From Lepidonotus clava (taxonomy: Eukaryota; Annelida; Polychaeta; Phyllodocida; Polynoidae): a stretch of DNA of 64,000 bases. Positions 22,249-33,229 of the stretch are shown here, in pieces. Every line of letters begins with the position of its first letter. Position 1 is the first letter of the stretch. The position numbers and the translations under genes were made by a program. Location of the stretch: positions 43,931,003 to 43,995,002 of the forward strand of contig OW387148.1 of the NCBI GenBank assembly GCA_936440205.1. Reading direction: 5' to 3'. Below the pieces are notes generated by a model, which was not told the DNA's origin, ran no database searches, and saw nothing but the letters and a program-made list of their open reading frames with translations.

Positions 22249-23646
22249 GCATATCAACGATGAAGGGGTAATGTGGCAAGTCCAATATTCATATAATAAC
22301 TTATTCTATTTTCTATTTTCTACATAAATATATTAATCAAATATATCAAATGCAAACAAAATGAAATAAGTGCACAAAGGTAGTTGTGCATATAAGATAT
22401 TAGTAAGGGCTTTCCTTATGCGAGATATATTTTGTTTTATGCATAAGAATTCAGATGAAAGATAAAAGTCACCAGATGAGAGAGAAAATTATAAAAGAAT
22501 ATAAAAGAGGATTCAAAATTACATGAATATGAAAACAGCAGACGCTGCTGGTAGGTGTAATATACCTGCTCAGCTATTGCAGACAGGAGGCATCTCCCAG
22601 CGAGCAGTGATGCCTTTGAAAAAATCAATAATTGGAATAGTATATATTGGGCTGAGCCAGCAGGTTAAGGCAGAAAACACTATTTGAATCATTTAGATCA
22701 ATACGAATCTTGAGGATTTGGGGGTTTGGTTTTAGCCATGTACACAGACATCGGGTGACTTGGATAAGAGTTTACCATTGGACAAGCGGACTCTAAGGAC
22801 GGAGCTAGCTTTGGGCAGTGTTGAACGAGAATCGGATTACATAGGCTATAGCGCACCAGCCACTGTATGCTATTGGAATATACACAAATAAAACTGACTC
22901 TTAACCAAGTGTGGTTTGTGTTATGGATATGAACGCCCATTTCGCAGATGGAGTCTACCACTTGGCTAGCAATGATAATAGAGACTAAACTAGACAGTCT
23001 AAGTAAACGGATGATAGCAGTTTCCCCATATTGATAAGTAACACCATAACATATACTAGCGTTCATAAGTACAACATAACTTAAAATAACTTTCAATTTC
23101 CTATTTTCTTTCATACTGATAGTTTATATTAGATTTTACCAATAATGCCTTGAAATTGAAAAATACACAAAACAGGAAAACAGGAAAACAGACAATTGAA
23201 CCCAGTCTTAATATGCAAATTAGGTACCGCCCACCTCAATAATATTCATTTTCCCTGGTTTTTCACCACCAATCTCCACTCTCCAAGCATAACGGGTACA
23301 TGTAGAGAGTTATCTAATGGGAGAGTGAAGCTCTGCTGGAAGAGTGATGCCCTGCTTGGAGAGTGATGCCTGTCAATCATGTCTGCTCATTTGCATATTA
23401 AAACTGGGTTCAATTGTCTGTTTTTCTGTTTTTTGCATTTTTCAATTCCATGACATAAGTCTTAAATGTTAAGTATTGGTATGAAAGAAAATAAGAAATT
23501 GAAAGTAATTATAAATTCACTTGTAGTATTTTCATTTAAATACCATTTGATATATTTGTTTAATATATTTATGTAGAAAATAGAGAATGGAAAATGTTAT
23601 TATATGAATATTGGACTTGCCACATTACCCCTTCATCATATATGCT
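22249..23646. mobile_element. Foldback element with ~250-bp inverted arms, split by copy 3 of the TG...CA family
   Basis: The left arm starts GCATAT...GATGAAGGGGTAATGTGG (22249-22370) and continues at 23069-23220. The right arm 23391-23646 is its reverse complement, ending CCACATTACCCCTTCATC. The innermost arm part (CAGACAATTGAACCCAGT...TTAATATGCAAAT, about 23188-23220 and 23391-23424) is nearly perfect. The loop is 23221-23390 and holds short repeats of GAGAGTGATGCC. Removing the 694-bp TG...CA insert at 22371-23064 makes the left arm continuous with the right arm. No transposase inside. Non-autonomous DNA element; superfamily unknown. Confidence 0.8.
22371..23064 (+). mobile_element. TG...CA repeat family, copy 3
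   Basis: Starts TGCACAAAGGTAG, ends CTAGCGTTCA. Flanked by a perfect TAAG direct repeat (22367-22370 and 23065-23068). It sits in the left arm of the foldback element; comparison with the uninterrupted right arm independently fixes both boundaries and the 4-bp duplication. Confidence 0.88.
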
Positions 23647-24230
23647 TTGGAGTAGTCAATGAACAGACAAGCTGAAAAGTTTTGACAACTCAAAGCTGTG
23701 AATGACTCTTTCAACAATTGAAAAAACGCTGAAGATGTGCTAAGTCCAGGAAAGATACCATATTATTAGTTTTATGAATATTATAAAGGTATAACTTTAA
23801 AAAGATTTGATATTTGATGATTTGAAAATTCAAGTAATTGAGGATATTTTGCTATATTCCTTATTCACAAGTTAGCATGGTGACCCCCTATTTTATCAAC
23901 ATTTTCAGCACCTACATACATTTATCTTCTATTTCCCAAGTTTTAAAGAAAAATTCAACTTTAAAATTAAAATGGAGTGATTGCCTATAACAACTTGCCA
24001 AGCTTTATAGTTAAATGAATTGGCAAAATATTGATGCAATGGACCAAAGTGTAAAAAATAAGTTCGTACATCTCAGCATGAAAACATAAGTGATATACCT
24101 ATTTATGATTGATGGTGGCAAATGAATTGCATATTGCAATGTACATCTTACATCTTTTGAGCTTTGTGTACTCAAAATTAGATGAATGATAGAGAAACAT
24201 TTTCAATTGAACCATTGGTTCAATCAAGGA
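23647..24230. other. No gene seen
   Basis: AT-rich; possibly downstream sequence (3' UTR or spacer) of the leftward exon at 24231. No recognised element. Confidence 0.4.
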
Positions 24231-24737
24231 TTACTCACAGGTTTTCACAGAAGTTACTTCAACATCCCTAAAGTTAAGACAAGTAAAAGCTGTGTATCTA
24301 CTGATCTCTCCTCTAAAATGATGCAGTAATAACAAATTCATAGCAGACCTTTCAAATCGATGACAGTTAGCCAAATGGCTAGAAAGCCTGTCTTTGACAG
24401 TGCTACAGTGGAAATTAGACAATGGTGGGGAAATGCAATTAAGGGTAAGGCTACATCGCACCCACCATTGTAAGAACCCAGTAAAGATGTCCTTAGTGTT
24501 CACTATGACAAAGAAACCATCACCATACATTGGTGTGGTTTGTGCCAGCGTAATATTGGTGGCTATATACTCATACATCTGGGGGTCAGTATAGGTGTAG
24601 GTGGAGGTGAATCCTGTGGGCGAAGCTGCAATACCCGTCTGTCCTGCTGTTAGCGCCATTTGCTGAAGCCAAGCCCAGCATGTCACTCGTATTGAACTGT
24701 CCATCCAAATTATGGCGTTGTGTGCTTTTAAAATCTC
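24231..24737 (-). CDS. Host exon, DUF1647/glycosyltransferase-like protein, 3'-terminal coding exon
   Basis: 169 codons including the stop, uninterrupted. It begins after a good acceptor (pyrimidine run then GAAAG, AG at 24738-24739) with EILKAHNAIIWMDSSIR. Further blocks are TYTDPQMYEYIATN, FLQWWVRCSL with CISPP, and CHRFERSAMNLLLL. The order (WxDsSir ... Thp.my.Yi ... W..Ca...CiaP ... CHRfdqSa.n.Ll) matches, from memory, a large invertebrate family of secreted-type proteins with a DUF1647-like, glycosyltransferase-like domain. Upstream exons were not found in the window; they would lie to the right and may be beyond the repeats. This is the best host coding candidate here. Absence of stops in a conserved block argues that it is a live gene, or a recent duplicate of one. 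Confidence 0.65.
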   Translation of the reverse strand, partial: EILKAHNAIIWMDSSIRVTCWAWLQQMALTAGQTGIAASPTGFTSTYTYTDPQMYEYIATNITLAQTTPMYGDGFFVIVNTKDIFTGFLQWWVRCSLTLNCISPPLSNFHCSTVKDRLSSHLANCHRFERSAMNLLLLHHFRGEISRYTAFTCLNFRDVEVTSVKTCE

Positions 24738-25038
24738 CTTTCAAAATAAAAAAGATACTGATTAAGGGTGTTCTAGTTGAATAAAAAAAAGGTTTTATCC
24801 TTGATTATTATTGATTGCTGATATTTCTCACATTTTTGTCCATTGAGATAATTGACCATCAACTCAAATAAGGTGAATATTTTGGTTTCTATCATTCTTT
24901 TGAATCTTAGAGAGATCTTTGTAAAATGATGCTAATGTGTTCTTTTATTTCTATCAATGATTATTTAGTGCTTCACCCAGAAACAATTACTGTTGGATAC
25001 ATAACAACATTGTAATTGTACTCTGTAAATCAAAGGAC

Positions 25039-25473
25039 TGCACAAAGGTAGTTAACAAAGCACATGGTGCATGTAATTAGTAGTGTATAAGTTAAATGAA
25101 GGAACAGTCACTGGATTGTAAAAGATATATTATAAATGGTATTCAAAATTATACAAATTACTGTATTATATATTGTAAACATGGCAGGAGCTTATGGTAG
25201 GTGTAATAAAGCTATGGCAGACAGGCTACATCTCCTAGCAAGCAGCACTGCTTGGGAGAAAACTACACTGTGACTACACTGGCAATTGTAATGCAATTGA
25301 TATATCCACTAATAAACTTGACTCTCAACCAAGCATTGTCTGCGTTATGGATATGAGGGCCCATCTCATTGATCGGTCTACTACTTGGCTAGCAAGGATA
25401 AAGGAAGATTCACTAAGACTATTTGGATGGTAAAGTAATAGCAGTAAACACCCATAACAACAACGAGCATTCA
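25039..25473 (+). mobile_element. TG...CA repeat family, copy 4
   Basis: Starts TGCACAAAGGTAGTTAAC, ends GAGCATTCA. It shares GGTAGGTGTAATA, GCATCTCCTAGCAAGC-like and ATGAGGGCCCATCTCATTG blocks. Flanks (GGAC and AAAT) do not match, so either the duplication has decayed or the ends are slightly misplaced. Confidence 0.65.
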
Positions 25474-25921
25474 AAATTACAAAGTTGCTGTATTTGAGTA
25501 AATCTACAGTACTAATACTGAGATTTTACAGTGAATATTGCTGTATAATTTGTTACAGCAAAGAATGTTGTAAATTTACTGCAAGAACTGCTGTAAATTA
25601 ACACCAACTTTGTACAGTGTATATTAGCATTATTCCCATAGGAATCAAGTACAATGTTAAAGCCTGTCTGCCCAACCTTTAATGTCAAACCCTATTTTGC
25701 CCTTAAATACAGCATTATGAGTGGCTGGGAAACCTGTCAATTGGTAAAAATTTAATGAATCATAATGTTTGGAGATATAGAAAAATACAATTCTTGCTTA
25801 TTTCAGTAACCCCAATCCAAGGAGATAAGGATAGTTTATACAGTTACTTTGTCCGACCCTTGTCCAAAACTGGGATATATCCAAAGTGGGATGGGCTTAT
25901 TAGAACACTTGCATAAGTCTG
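25474..25921. other. No gene seen
   Basis: AT-rich, with several TTTACAGTA/GCTGTAA words around 25500-25600. No gene recognised. Confidence 0.4.
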
Positions 25922-26260
25922 GGATACACGGGAAAATCTGACACTTGTGTCTTTGCTGCAATCTGCTGGGTGCGGTCACAATTTGCGCAAATAGCAAAGT
26001 TTGTGCAGTCAGTCTATGCTCAATTGTGCTGGAGTGTGCGTCAATTTCTTTGCATCAATTGGTTTGATGGTTTTCACTGTAAATGTGCGTCAATAGTACT
26101 CACACACAAGGTGTCAATGTGTGTCAATCCCTGCGCGTCAATTGTATTGATGCGAAGCTCTCACCACTGCAGTGTGAAGGGTCTTGTCGCGCAGGTTACA
26201 TAACAGCATACCCCCACCCAACCCCGCCCACTGAGCAGGTGGCTGGGGATATAATTGGGC
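25922..26260. repeat. Dispersed repeat starting ACACGGGAA (copy 1)
   Basis: Begins GATACACGGGAAAATCTGACACTTGTGTC and continues as GCG/TGCG-rich sequence with many GTGCGTCAAT-type words. A related copy begins ATACACGGGAAGAACTGAGCCTTGTGTC near 56725. Class unknown. Confidence 0.5.
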
Positions 26261-26475
26261 CCCTTAGACTCCACGCGACCAGTTACATAACAAGGCCGCG
26301 GCCGGTTGTACACCTATGGGCGTCTGGGCTGAGGCAGTATCTATATTTAGCCTGGACCTATATTAAACCTGTGGTCATTTCTCGGCCTCCCCTCGACCTC
26401 CAAAACCCCTCAGCCTACCCTTCTCACCCCAGTCTACAGTCTGTAGTTACAGGGTTCTCCAATTGTTAGGCCCTG

Positions 26476-27192
26476 AGGGGGAGGACAGGGCCGAGAGGGA
26501 AAGGACAGGGCCGGGAGGGGAAGGACAGGGCCGGGAGGGAAAGGACAGGGCTGGGAGGGGAAGGACAGGGCCAGGAGGGAAAGGACAGGGCCGGGAGGGG
26601 AAGGACAGGGCCGGGAGGGGAAGGACAGGGCCGGGAGGGAAAGGACAGGGCCGGGAGGGGAAGGACAGGGCCGGGAGGGAAAGGACAGGGCCGGGAGGGG
26701 AAGGACAGGGCCGGGAGGGGAAGGACAGGGCCGGGAGGGAAAGGACAGGGCCGAGAGGGGAAGGACAGGGCCGGGAGGGGAAGGACAGGGCTGGGAGGGA
26801 AAGGACAGGGCCGGGAGGGGAAGGACAGGGCCGGGAGGGAAAGGACAGGGCCGGGAGGGAAAGGACAGGGCCGGGAGGGGAAGGACAGGGCTGGGAGGGG
26901 AAGGACAGGGCCGGGAGGGGAAGGACAGGGCCGGGAGGGAAAGGACAGGGCCGGGAGTGGAAGGACAGGGCCGGGAGGGAAAGGACAGGGCCGGGAGGGG
27001 AAGGACAGGGCCGGGAGGGGAAGGACAGGGCCGGGAGGGGAAGGACAGGGCAGGGAGGGGAAGGACAGGGCTGGGAGGGAAAGGACAGGGCCGGGAGGGG
27101 AAGGACAGGGCCGGGAGGGGAAGGACAGGGCTGGGCGGGGAAGAACAGGGCCGAGAGGGGAAGGGAAGGGCTGGAAGGGGAAGGACAGGGCC
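26476..27192. repeat. G-rich minisatellite, 20-bp unit, about 36 copies
   Basis: Unit AAGGACAGGGCCGGGAGGGG, with variants at a few positions (GGGA/GGGG end, CTGGG for CCGGG). Because 20 is not a multiple of 3 and the unit contains no stop in any phase, long frames appear on both strands (about 265 codons with a 60-bp protein period). These are artefacts. Four G-runs per unit give strong G-quadruplex potential on the plus strand. Confidence 0.97.
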
Positions 27193-27219
27193 TTCCAGGA
27201 ATGATAATTAGGCCTATCT

Positions 27220-28617
27220 TATGCCAAAAATGTCCCCTCATTGATGAAAATTATCTTACATAGTTCCCGACCTTCACTCCATGCCCCCTGCCTTCCCTCC
27301 ATAGATAGCCACCCCTAGCCCCTTGGTATCCTCAGGTGGCAAAGAGCAGATGACTTGTGGTAGGAGAGAATCATTTGAGATGGTTTTTGTGCTGATTTGA
27401 GCACTTTGGAAAAAATCCAAATTTGAAACATTTATGACTCCCAGTATGAGTCAACTATGAGTCCAAACCAAGTCTGATATTGTAACCCCGAGTGAGAGGG
27501 TCCATTCTATACCATGTCAGGAAATTGTGTGACTGATAAAACATTCTCTAGAAATTTAAAAAGAATTGTACCTTTTATTTTATACTGAAAGACTCAACCA
27601 ATGGATTTTGCTAAAACCTTTCATAAATGATAATTAGACCCACCTAAGGCCAAAAATGTCCCCTCAGTGGTTGAAATCATTGTACATATTCCCCAGCCTT
27701 TACTCCATGCTCCTGGCCTCCCCTCTATGAATAGCCACCCCTAGCCCCCTCATATTCTCACGTTGCAAAGAGGTGATGACTTGTGGAAGAAAAGAACCAT
27801 CTAGTAGGGTTTATATGCCGATTTGAGGACTTTAAAAGGTTTCCAAATTTGAAACAGTTATGACTCCAAGTATGAGTCAACTATGAGTCAAAACTGACTC
27901 TGATGTTGTAGCCCCGAGTGAGAATGACCATTGTAAACTAGTCAGGAAACTGTGTAACTAATAAAACATTTTCTAGAAATTCAGACAGATTTATTTTGTG
28001 ATTTTCTAGATAATATTGTAATCATCACTGAATTTCCTGACATGTACAGAATGGACCCTGTCAGTTGGGGCTACAACCTCAGAGTTAGTTTTGACTCATA
28101 ATTGACTCATACTTGCAGTCATGAATGTTTGTAAAGTTTGTAAAGTTTTCAAATTGCTCAAATCGTCTTAAAAACACTTCTAAATGATTCTTTTTTTTCA
28201 CAAGTCATCTGCTCCTTGCGTCTGGAGACTATCAAGGAGCTAGGGCTGAGAAATGAATAAAATGACTTCAGCCTGGCCCCTGAGGCCTTGGTCCCTGAAG
28301 TGGCCCCTGATAATTTGATGCCCATAAATTCAATAATGTTTTTGACATGAGATATCATTTATGCAAGTTTTCAGCAAAATCCATTGGTTGGGTTTTTCAA
28401 TGTAAGAATTAAGGTAAAAATTGTTTTAAATTTCTAGAAAATGTTTTATTAGTCACACAGTTTCCTGACTAGTTTACAATGGTCATTCTCACTCGAACTA
28501 CAATCTCAAATTCATTTTTCACCCATAGTTAACCTTTTATGGGAGCCATAAATATTTCAAATTTGATAATTTTTCAAATTGATCAAATCGGCCTAAAAAA
28601 CATATTAAATGATTCTG
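27220..28617. repeat. Two direct then two inverted copies of a ~400-bp unit
   Basis: Direct copies start at 27220 and 27629 (GATAATTAG.CC.A...GCCAAAAATGTCCCCTCA). Both contain TATGAGTCAACTATGAGTC, CCCCGAGTGAGA and AAACATT.TCTAGAAATT. From about 28000 to 28400 and again from 28400 to 28617 the same blocks appear reverse-complemented (for example GACTCATAATTGACTCATACT and TTCCTGACTAGTTTACAATGG). The second inverted copy is partial. The result is a large imperfect palindrome. No coding content. Confidence 0.8.
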
Positions 28618-28897
28618 GACATATCCCTGCCATATTCCGGCTCCCACACCCTTTTCCTGGCACCCCCTGGCCTGTTACATTATTGGGACCTGCCTGGACA
28701 AATCCCCGTGATATCCCGGCCTATACACCCTTACCCTACAACCCCCTGGGCCTGGTATATTATTGGGACCTACCTAAACATATCCCCATCATATCCCGGC
28801 ACCCACACCCTTTCCCTGACACCCCCCTGGCCTGTTACATTATTGGGACCTACCTGGACAAATCCCCATGATATCCCGGCCTACACACTCCCCTGAA
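28612..28897. repeat. ~80-bp tandem repeat, 3-4 copies
   Basis: TATTGGGACCT recurs at 28681, 28763 and 28841, with CATATCCC.GC...CACACCCTTTCC and ACCCCCTGG.CCTG in each unit. Frames through it are artefacts. Confidence 0.85.
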
Positions 28898-29093
28898 CCC
28901 TCCCCAGCCTCAAGGGGAGGCTGGGGTTGGGGTTGGGGTTGTGGAGGCTGAGGGGAGGCTGAAAAATCACCACAGGTTTGATACAGGCCAAGGCTAAATA
29001 CAGATACTGCCTGATGCCCACAGGTGGTGGGCGGGGGTTGGCACAGGGGGGGGGGCAGTATTATGTAACCAGAGACCCTTCCCACTTTGTATA

Positions 29094-29265
29094 AACTTTG
29101 CCTGCTGTATGGCGTCAATAGTAATGATGCCATTCAGGCATCAGTCACACTGATGCAGTGGGTCAGGGCACAGCTAGACTTTGCCTAAACTTTGCCTGCT
29201 GTATGGTGTCAATAGTATTGATACCATTAAGGCATCAGTCACACTGATGCTGCTGGGCATCAGCA
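29094..29265. repeat. ~95-bp tandem duplication
   Basis: ACTTTGCCTGCTGTATGG.GTC followed by GGCATCAGTCACACTGATGC occurs at 29094 and 29189. Confidence 0.85.
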
Positions 29266-29462
29266 GCATTGTATACTGATGCTTATCACGTAAAATGTGA
29301 CTGCGCCCAGCAGATTGAGGCGAAGACACAAGGATAAGATATTGCTGTGATATGGACCTGTCATTAATTATCTTGACGATTGTGTCAGACATCACAGACT
29401 GCCTTGTTGACATTAATTGGTCTCAAATTTAATGGAAGAAATGTAAGACACCTTGTCAGAGT

Positions 29463-30052
29463 GTGTATTATTTAGGCATTTTGTTTGACTCTGTGTATTC
29501 AACTTTAAGTTTGCCTGAACAAAAGTTGCTAAAGCTACATTCAGATCTTGTGATTTTTAAGGATCAAACTCTTGCATTGAAGAGGCAACTTCAAATGCTT
29601 TGTGGTATATTATCCCACTGTTCAAAGGCTGTGCGTGGAGGACATACTTTTTCTCATGGAGTCATAGACTTAATAATGGGACTAAAGGAGGGCAACCCAC
29701 ATACATGTCTAACTGAAGACTTTTTGAAAGATTTGGACTGGTGGAGGGCCTTTGCCAGTACATTTAATGGTAGTGCCTACCTCATTTATCCAAATTTTGG
29801 AAATGGACCCATGCTGAAGGCCTGTGGAATATCCTGATGTACAAACACATTGGCATCCCAGCAGCCAAGGTTAGTTGTCACTCTCTACACCATAGTGGTG
29901 CGGCCTTCATGCATGGCATTAGGATCCAGTTGTGTGACATTATGTTAATAGGATACTGGAAGTCCCTATCCATCCTCACGTACCTGGTCACTCCTCCAGA
30001 GAATAAGCAACAGATCGACAAAACTGTGACTTTGCCTTTAAATATGTCTTAA
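29463..30052 (+). mobile_element. DIRS-type (tyrosine recombinase) retrotransposon remnant (fossil)
   Basis: Left part: reverse transcriptase/RNase H-type region with YLGILFDSVYSTLSLPEQK, RQLQMLCGILSHCSKAVRGG and DLDWWRAFASTFNG, all typical of DIRS/Ngaro elements. Right part: the C-terminal segment of a tyrosine recombinase (SLHHSGAAFMHG ... IGYWKSLSILTYL). The middle of the normal element is absent, so this is a small broken relic, probably old. Confidence 0.8.
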
Positions 30053-31499
30053 TTGGATATTGGCAGGTCATGTGATGCTGGCATCAGCCAACCTATTGTG
30101 TTGAGTTATTATATTATTGTAAGGGAGCCTGAAGAGTCTATATATAGATATTGAAGGGGTTTCTAGTATCCGGTAATGAAAGTTATGATCAAAATGTATA
30201 GTCTGAATTTGGCTCATATTTACCAGGAAGCCAAACGGTCAGTGAGTAAAAGAAGTTATTTCTTCAGACACTGGTTCTAAATGACAGTAACGTTAACAAT
30301 ACAGGGTTGAGAGTGTTTGTGCAGCCAACTCCAATACCTTGATAAGTTGTTGTGGAAGGTCCAATGAAAATTTATTTTTTGATTATTCAATTTTATTGTT
30401 CAAGCCTAATAATAAGTAGATACAGTTTCTTCAGGCCCTTAGCCAGCCCTTAAGCTTGTTAGAGGTGGTTTCGTATTTGAACTAAACAGGTTTCAAATAT
30501 TTGTGGCTTTGCAGAATCCAAACACTACACCTGAAAATAAGAGGTGACATCAAGATTCACAGGCTGTGAACCTGAGATGCTGCGGTAGGCTGCAGCAAGA
30601 TGTTGGTTATAACCCCTATGTGCCACGACTGGCTGCAGCCTGCTAAAACCGTATTCTAATCACATTAGGGATGCCAAAAATGAGACTATATTAGTTTATT
30701 ATATGAGATGAATGATAAAATGGGACTTCTCTCTTATGTTTGCATACATAACATACCCTAATCACCTCATTAAAGCCAATTAATTTATAACTTGATTAGT
30801 TAATGGGGTCCTTAAGGGTCATTATCCCTTTCCACCAGCCACCCCTAGCGGGCAGTGCATGCAGTGGACTGCCGTATTAGCTCCCACAGTAACCACCAGA
30901 TGACACCACCTTTGACCTCATTCCGCTGATTGGGGGCCAGTCGGCGAGTGAGGGAGGGGGATGTCTGCATTAATTTACATCATTTTTTGCAGAAATGACC
31001 GATTTGCATCATTCTTTTTGTGATGTATCGGTAGAATATGTATCAAGGATCACAGAGATACCTGGTTTCCTAGTATACATGTGGTATTTTTCGCATTTCA
31101 ATCAAAAAACCATCTGCCAATTTGGAGGTAGGGTGACCATGTAAAATAGCCAAAATGTGGAAAATATTGGATATATTACCATATGGAGATCACATTATGA
31201 AGGTAGGGATACTAACTATTGTGTATAGCATGAAGATTCGGTGTTAGGCAATGGATTATAAGCTGAAATCCGGTATAATTTACGCCGATCCTACCCCGGA
31301 TTACAGAGACAAACTGCTGGCGAAGGTGCAGGACAGATCGGGCCATTGCCATTGGACAACCCATTGCCATAGTTACAGGGAAGAAATCTCCAGATATTTG
31401 AAATTTTTGACTTTTTTGATTCAGGCCTTTTCTAATGATTTTATGATGATTGAATCTATGAGAAAATAGAGACTATGCCCCTACACATTTACCAAGGTA
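30053..31499. other. No gene seen
   Basis: Mixed-composition non-coding DNA. No recognised protein, RNA gene or repeat structure. Confidence 0.4.
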
Positions 31500-31690
31500 G
31501 GTGTTATTTAATATGCAAAGTCCTATAGACAGGGCCCTACACACAACAGTCAGTGGCCCAGGGGCCTTTGATAACCCTGTAGTTGGCACAGGGGGAGACA
31601 TGAGTGGAGGTGGGAGTTGAACCCCGGCTGCCCACAAGCGAGACAACCATGCTAACCACCACATCACCATTTTGAGCCTTGGTGTTATGA
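31500..31690 (-). mobile_element. tRNA-derived SINE
   Basis: On the minus strand the sequence contains TGGTTAGCATGG (A-box-like, 31648-31659) and GGTTCAACTCCC (B-box, 31612-31623) with tRNA-like spacing, in a tRNA-like context. The sequence after the B-box (ATGTCTCCCCCTGTGCC...) is the SINE body. No poly-A tail is evident. RNA polymerase III would transcribe it leftward. Family not known to me. Confidence 0.6.
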
Positions 31691-31749
31691 TATAAACATA
31701 ATAGCATATCTAGCAAAACGATATGCAGGCGCATTTTTTTTTTCTTCAC

Positions 31750-31752
<3 letters not shown>

Positions 31753-31803
<51 letters not shown>
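31753..31803. repeat. (TA)n microsatellite
   Basis: About 51 bp of nearly pure TA. Confidence 0.97.
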
Positions 31804-31805
<2 letters not shown>

Positions 31806-32557
31806 ATGTATTCACCTCCTGAAACGGCACTATGCCCACCACTGCACCCCCTAGCCATGACATAATAGGTGAAGGATAATCTCTGAGGAGAAGGAGATTA
31901 TGCTATATAACCTCCGGGCCACATTTACAACCTCCTTGCCGTGCGGGCTCGGAGGTTATGTGACCTAGAAGGTTTAATAGCATAACCTTCTTCTCCATGG
32001 AGCTTTACAAACATATACTACGTCCCATAACCACAACAATTTATAGAATTACAGATTTCTGCGCGAGGACAGTCTGCATAACAATCCTCTCATTTTAAAG
32101 AAGCAGCAGAGAATATCTCAATGCAGAATGTGGCGTGCAGTTCCCTCGTCTACTGTGGGGGCCCTAGACCCTTAAATTTGACAGAGTAAAATGGCCACAT
32201 AATACCCAAAATATGGAGAAAATATATTATGATCACAGGCTCATTTGGTGAAATATTTTGATTCTTACTCCCCTCCAGTCTGTTGTTGGTTCCTACAGGT
32301 TGGCTGGCCATAGTGATGGGTATAGACCACTCAAATTCACATGGCAACATGGCCGTTTCTTAAAGTTGACACACAACATGGGGGCTTAACGACATGACAG
32401 GAAGGTTAAAAACATAGTGACATGCTACATAGGTACCCCCCCTTGGATGAACCCCTTTTAAAAAAAATTCCGAATCTCCCCGAATACTAACTCCCCAATT
32501 TCTGAACCCCAACACTAGCTATAGTATGTAGTATGTAGTAGGCAATATTGTCATAAT
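31804..32557. other. No gene seen
   Basis: Non-coding. A local inverted repeat around AACCTCCGGGCC / CGGAGGTTATGTGACC (about 31910-31965) is visible. No recognised element. Confidence 0.4.
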
Positions 32558-32832
32558 GCAATTAAGGATAATGCCCACAAACTAGTGCTTCCCCCTAGTG
32601 GTGAAAACTGTAAAATCCCCCTGGGGCATAGGGAAATGTCCTAAAACTTGATCTAAAATGCTATTCATGATCTAAAAGGTCTGTTTTGGAAACTTAAACC
32701 AAAATTTGATTGGTTTAGGGAATTTACCTTTTGCCTTAAAAATGCCTCTTGGGCAAAAAGTGGCACTTGGTCACAAACACATTTTTTCACAAATTTCATC
32801 CTTACAAGCTAATTGCTGAGGATATTTATGGG

Positions 32833-32859
32833 TGAGGCTCACGAAATGGGCACCAGTAG
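32833..32859 (+). repeat. Transposon A left terminal inverted repeat
   Basis: 27 bp, identical to the reverse complement of 39791-39817. Begins TGAGGCTCACG and ends CACCAGTAG. Confidence 0.93.
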
Positions 32860-33229
32860 CTAAAAAAGGTGTCCATTGCTCAGCATTTGCTCCAGTTTAT
32901 CCTTATCTTAATGAAACCTGCACAGATAGATAGATCTCATCGATACGAACGTGGACATATATACTTTTCTATATGTTGGATCGATATTTCCCATGAAAAT
33001 CTGGTCCCGAAAGTGGGAAAAATGGCAAAACAGGCCATTTTGGCCATGTCCAATTGGCAAAATTTAATTTACAATCCTCAATTAATGCATTTTAAATCAT
33101 TTTATACCTTACAAATCCTTTCTTTTGGGTAACTGTATATATTTGTGTATCCTATAATTTAATTGGTTAAAGTCTATACATAATTTTGAATTTCTGGGGA
33201 ATTTAAAACGAATGTCCAATTGGAGGGTG

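Noticed and set aside
24394-24594. 66-codon plus frame
   Set aside because: Lies opposite the conserved minus-strand host exon.
26447-27263. Two ~265-codon frames on opposite strands
   Set aside because: Both follow from a stop-free 20-bp minisatellite; periodicity is DNA-level, not protein-level.
28922-28945. Telomere-like GGGGTT run
   Set aside because: Only three or four units within repetitive G/T-rich sequence; far too short and internal.
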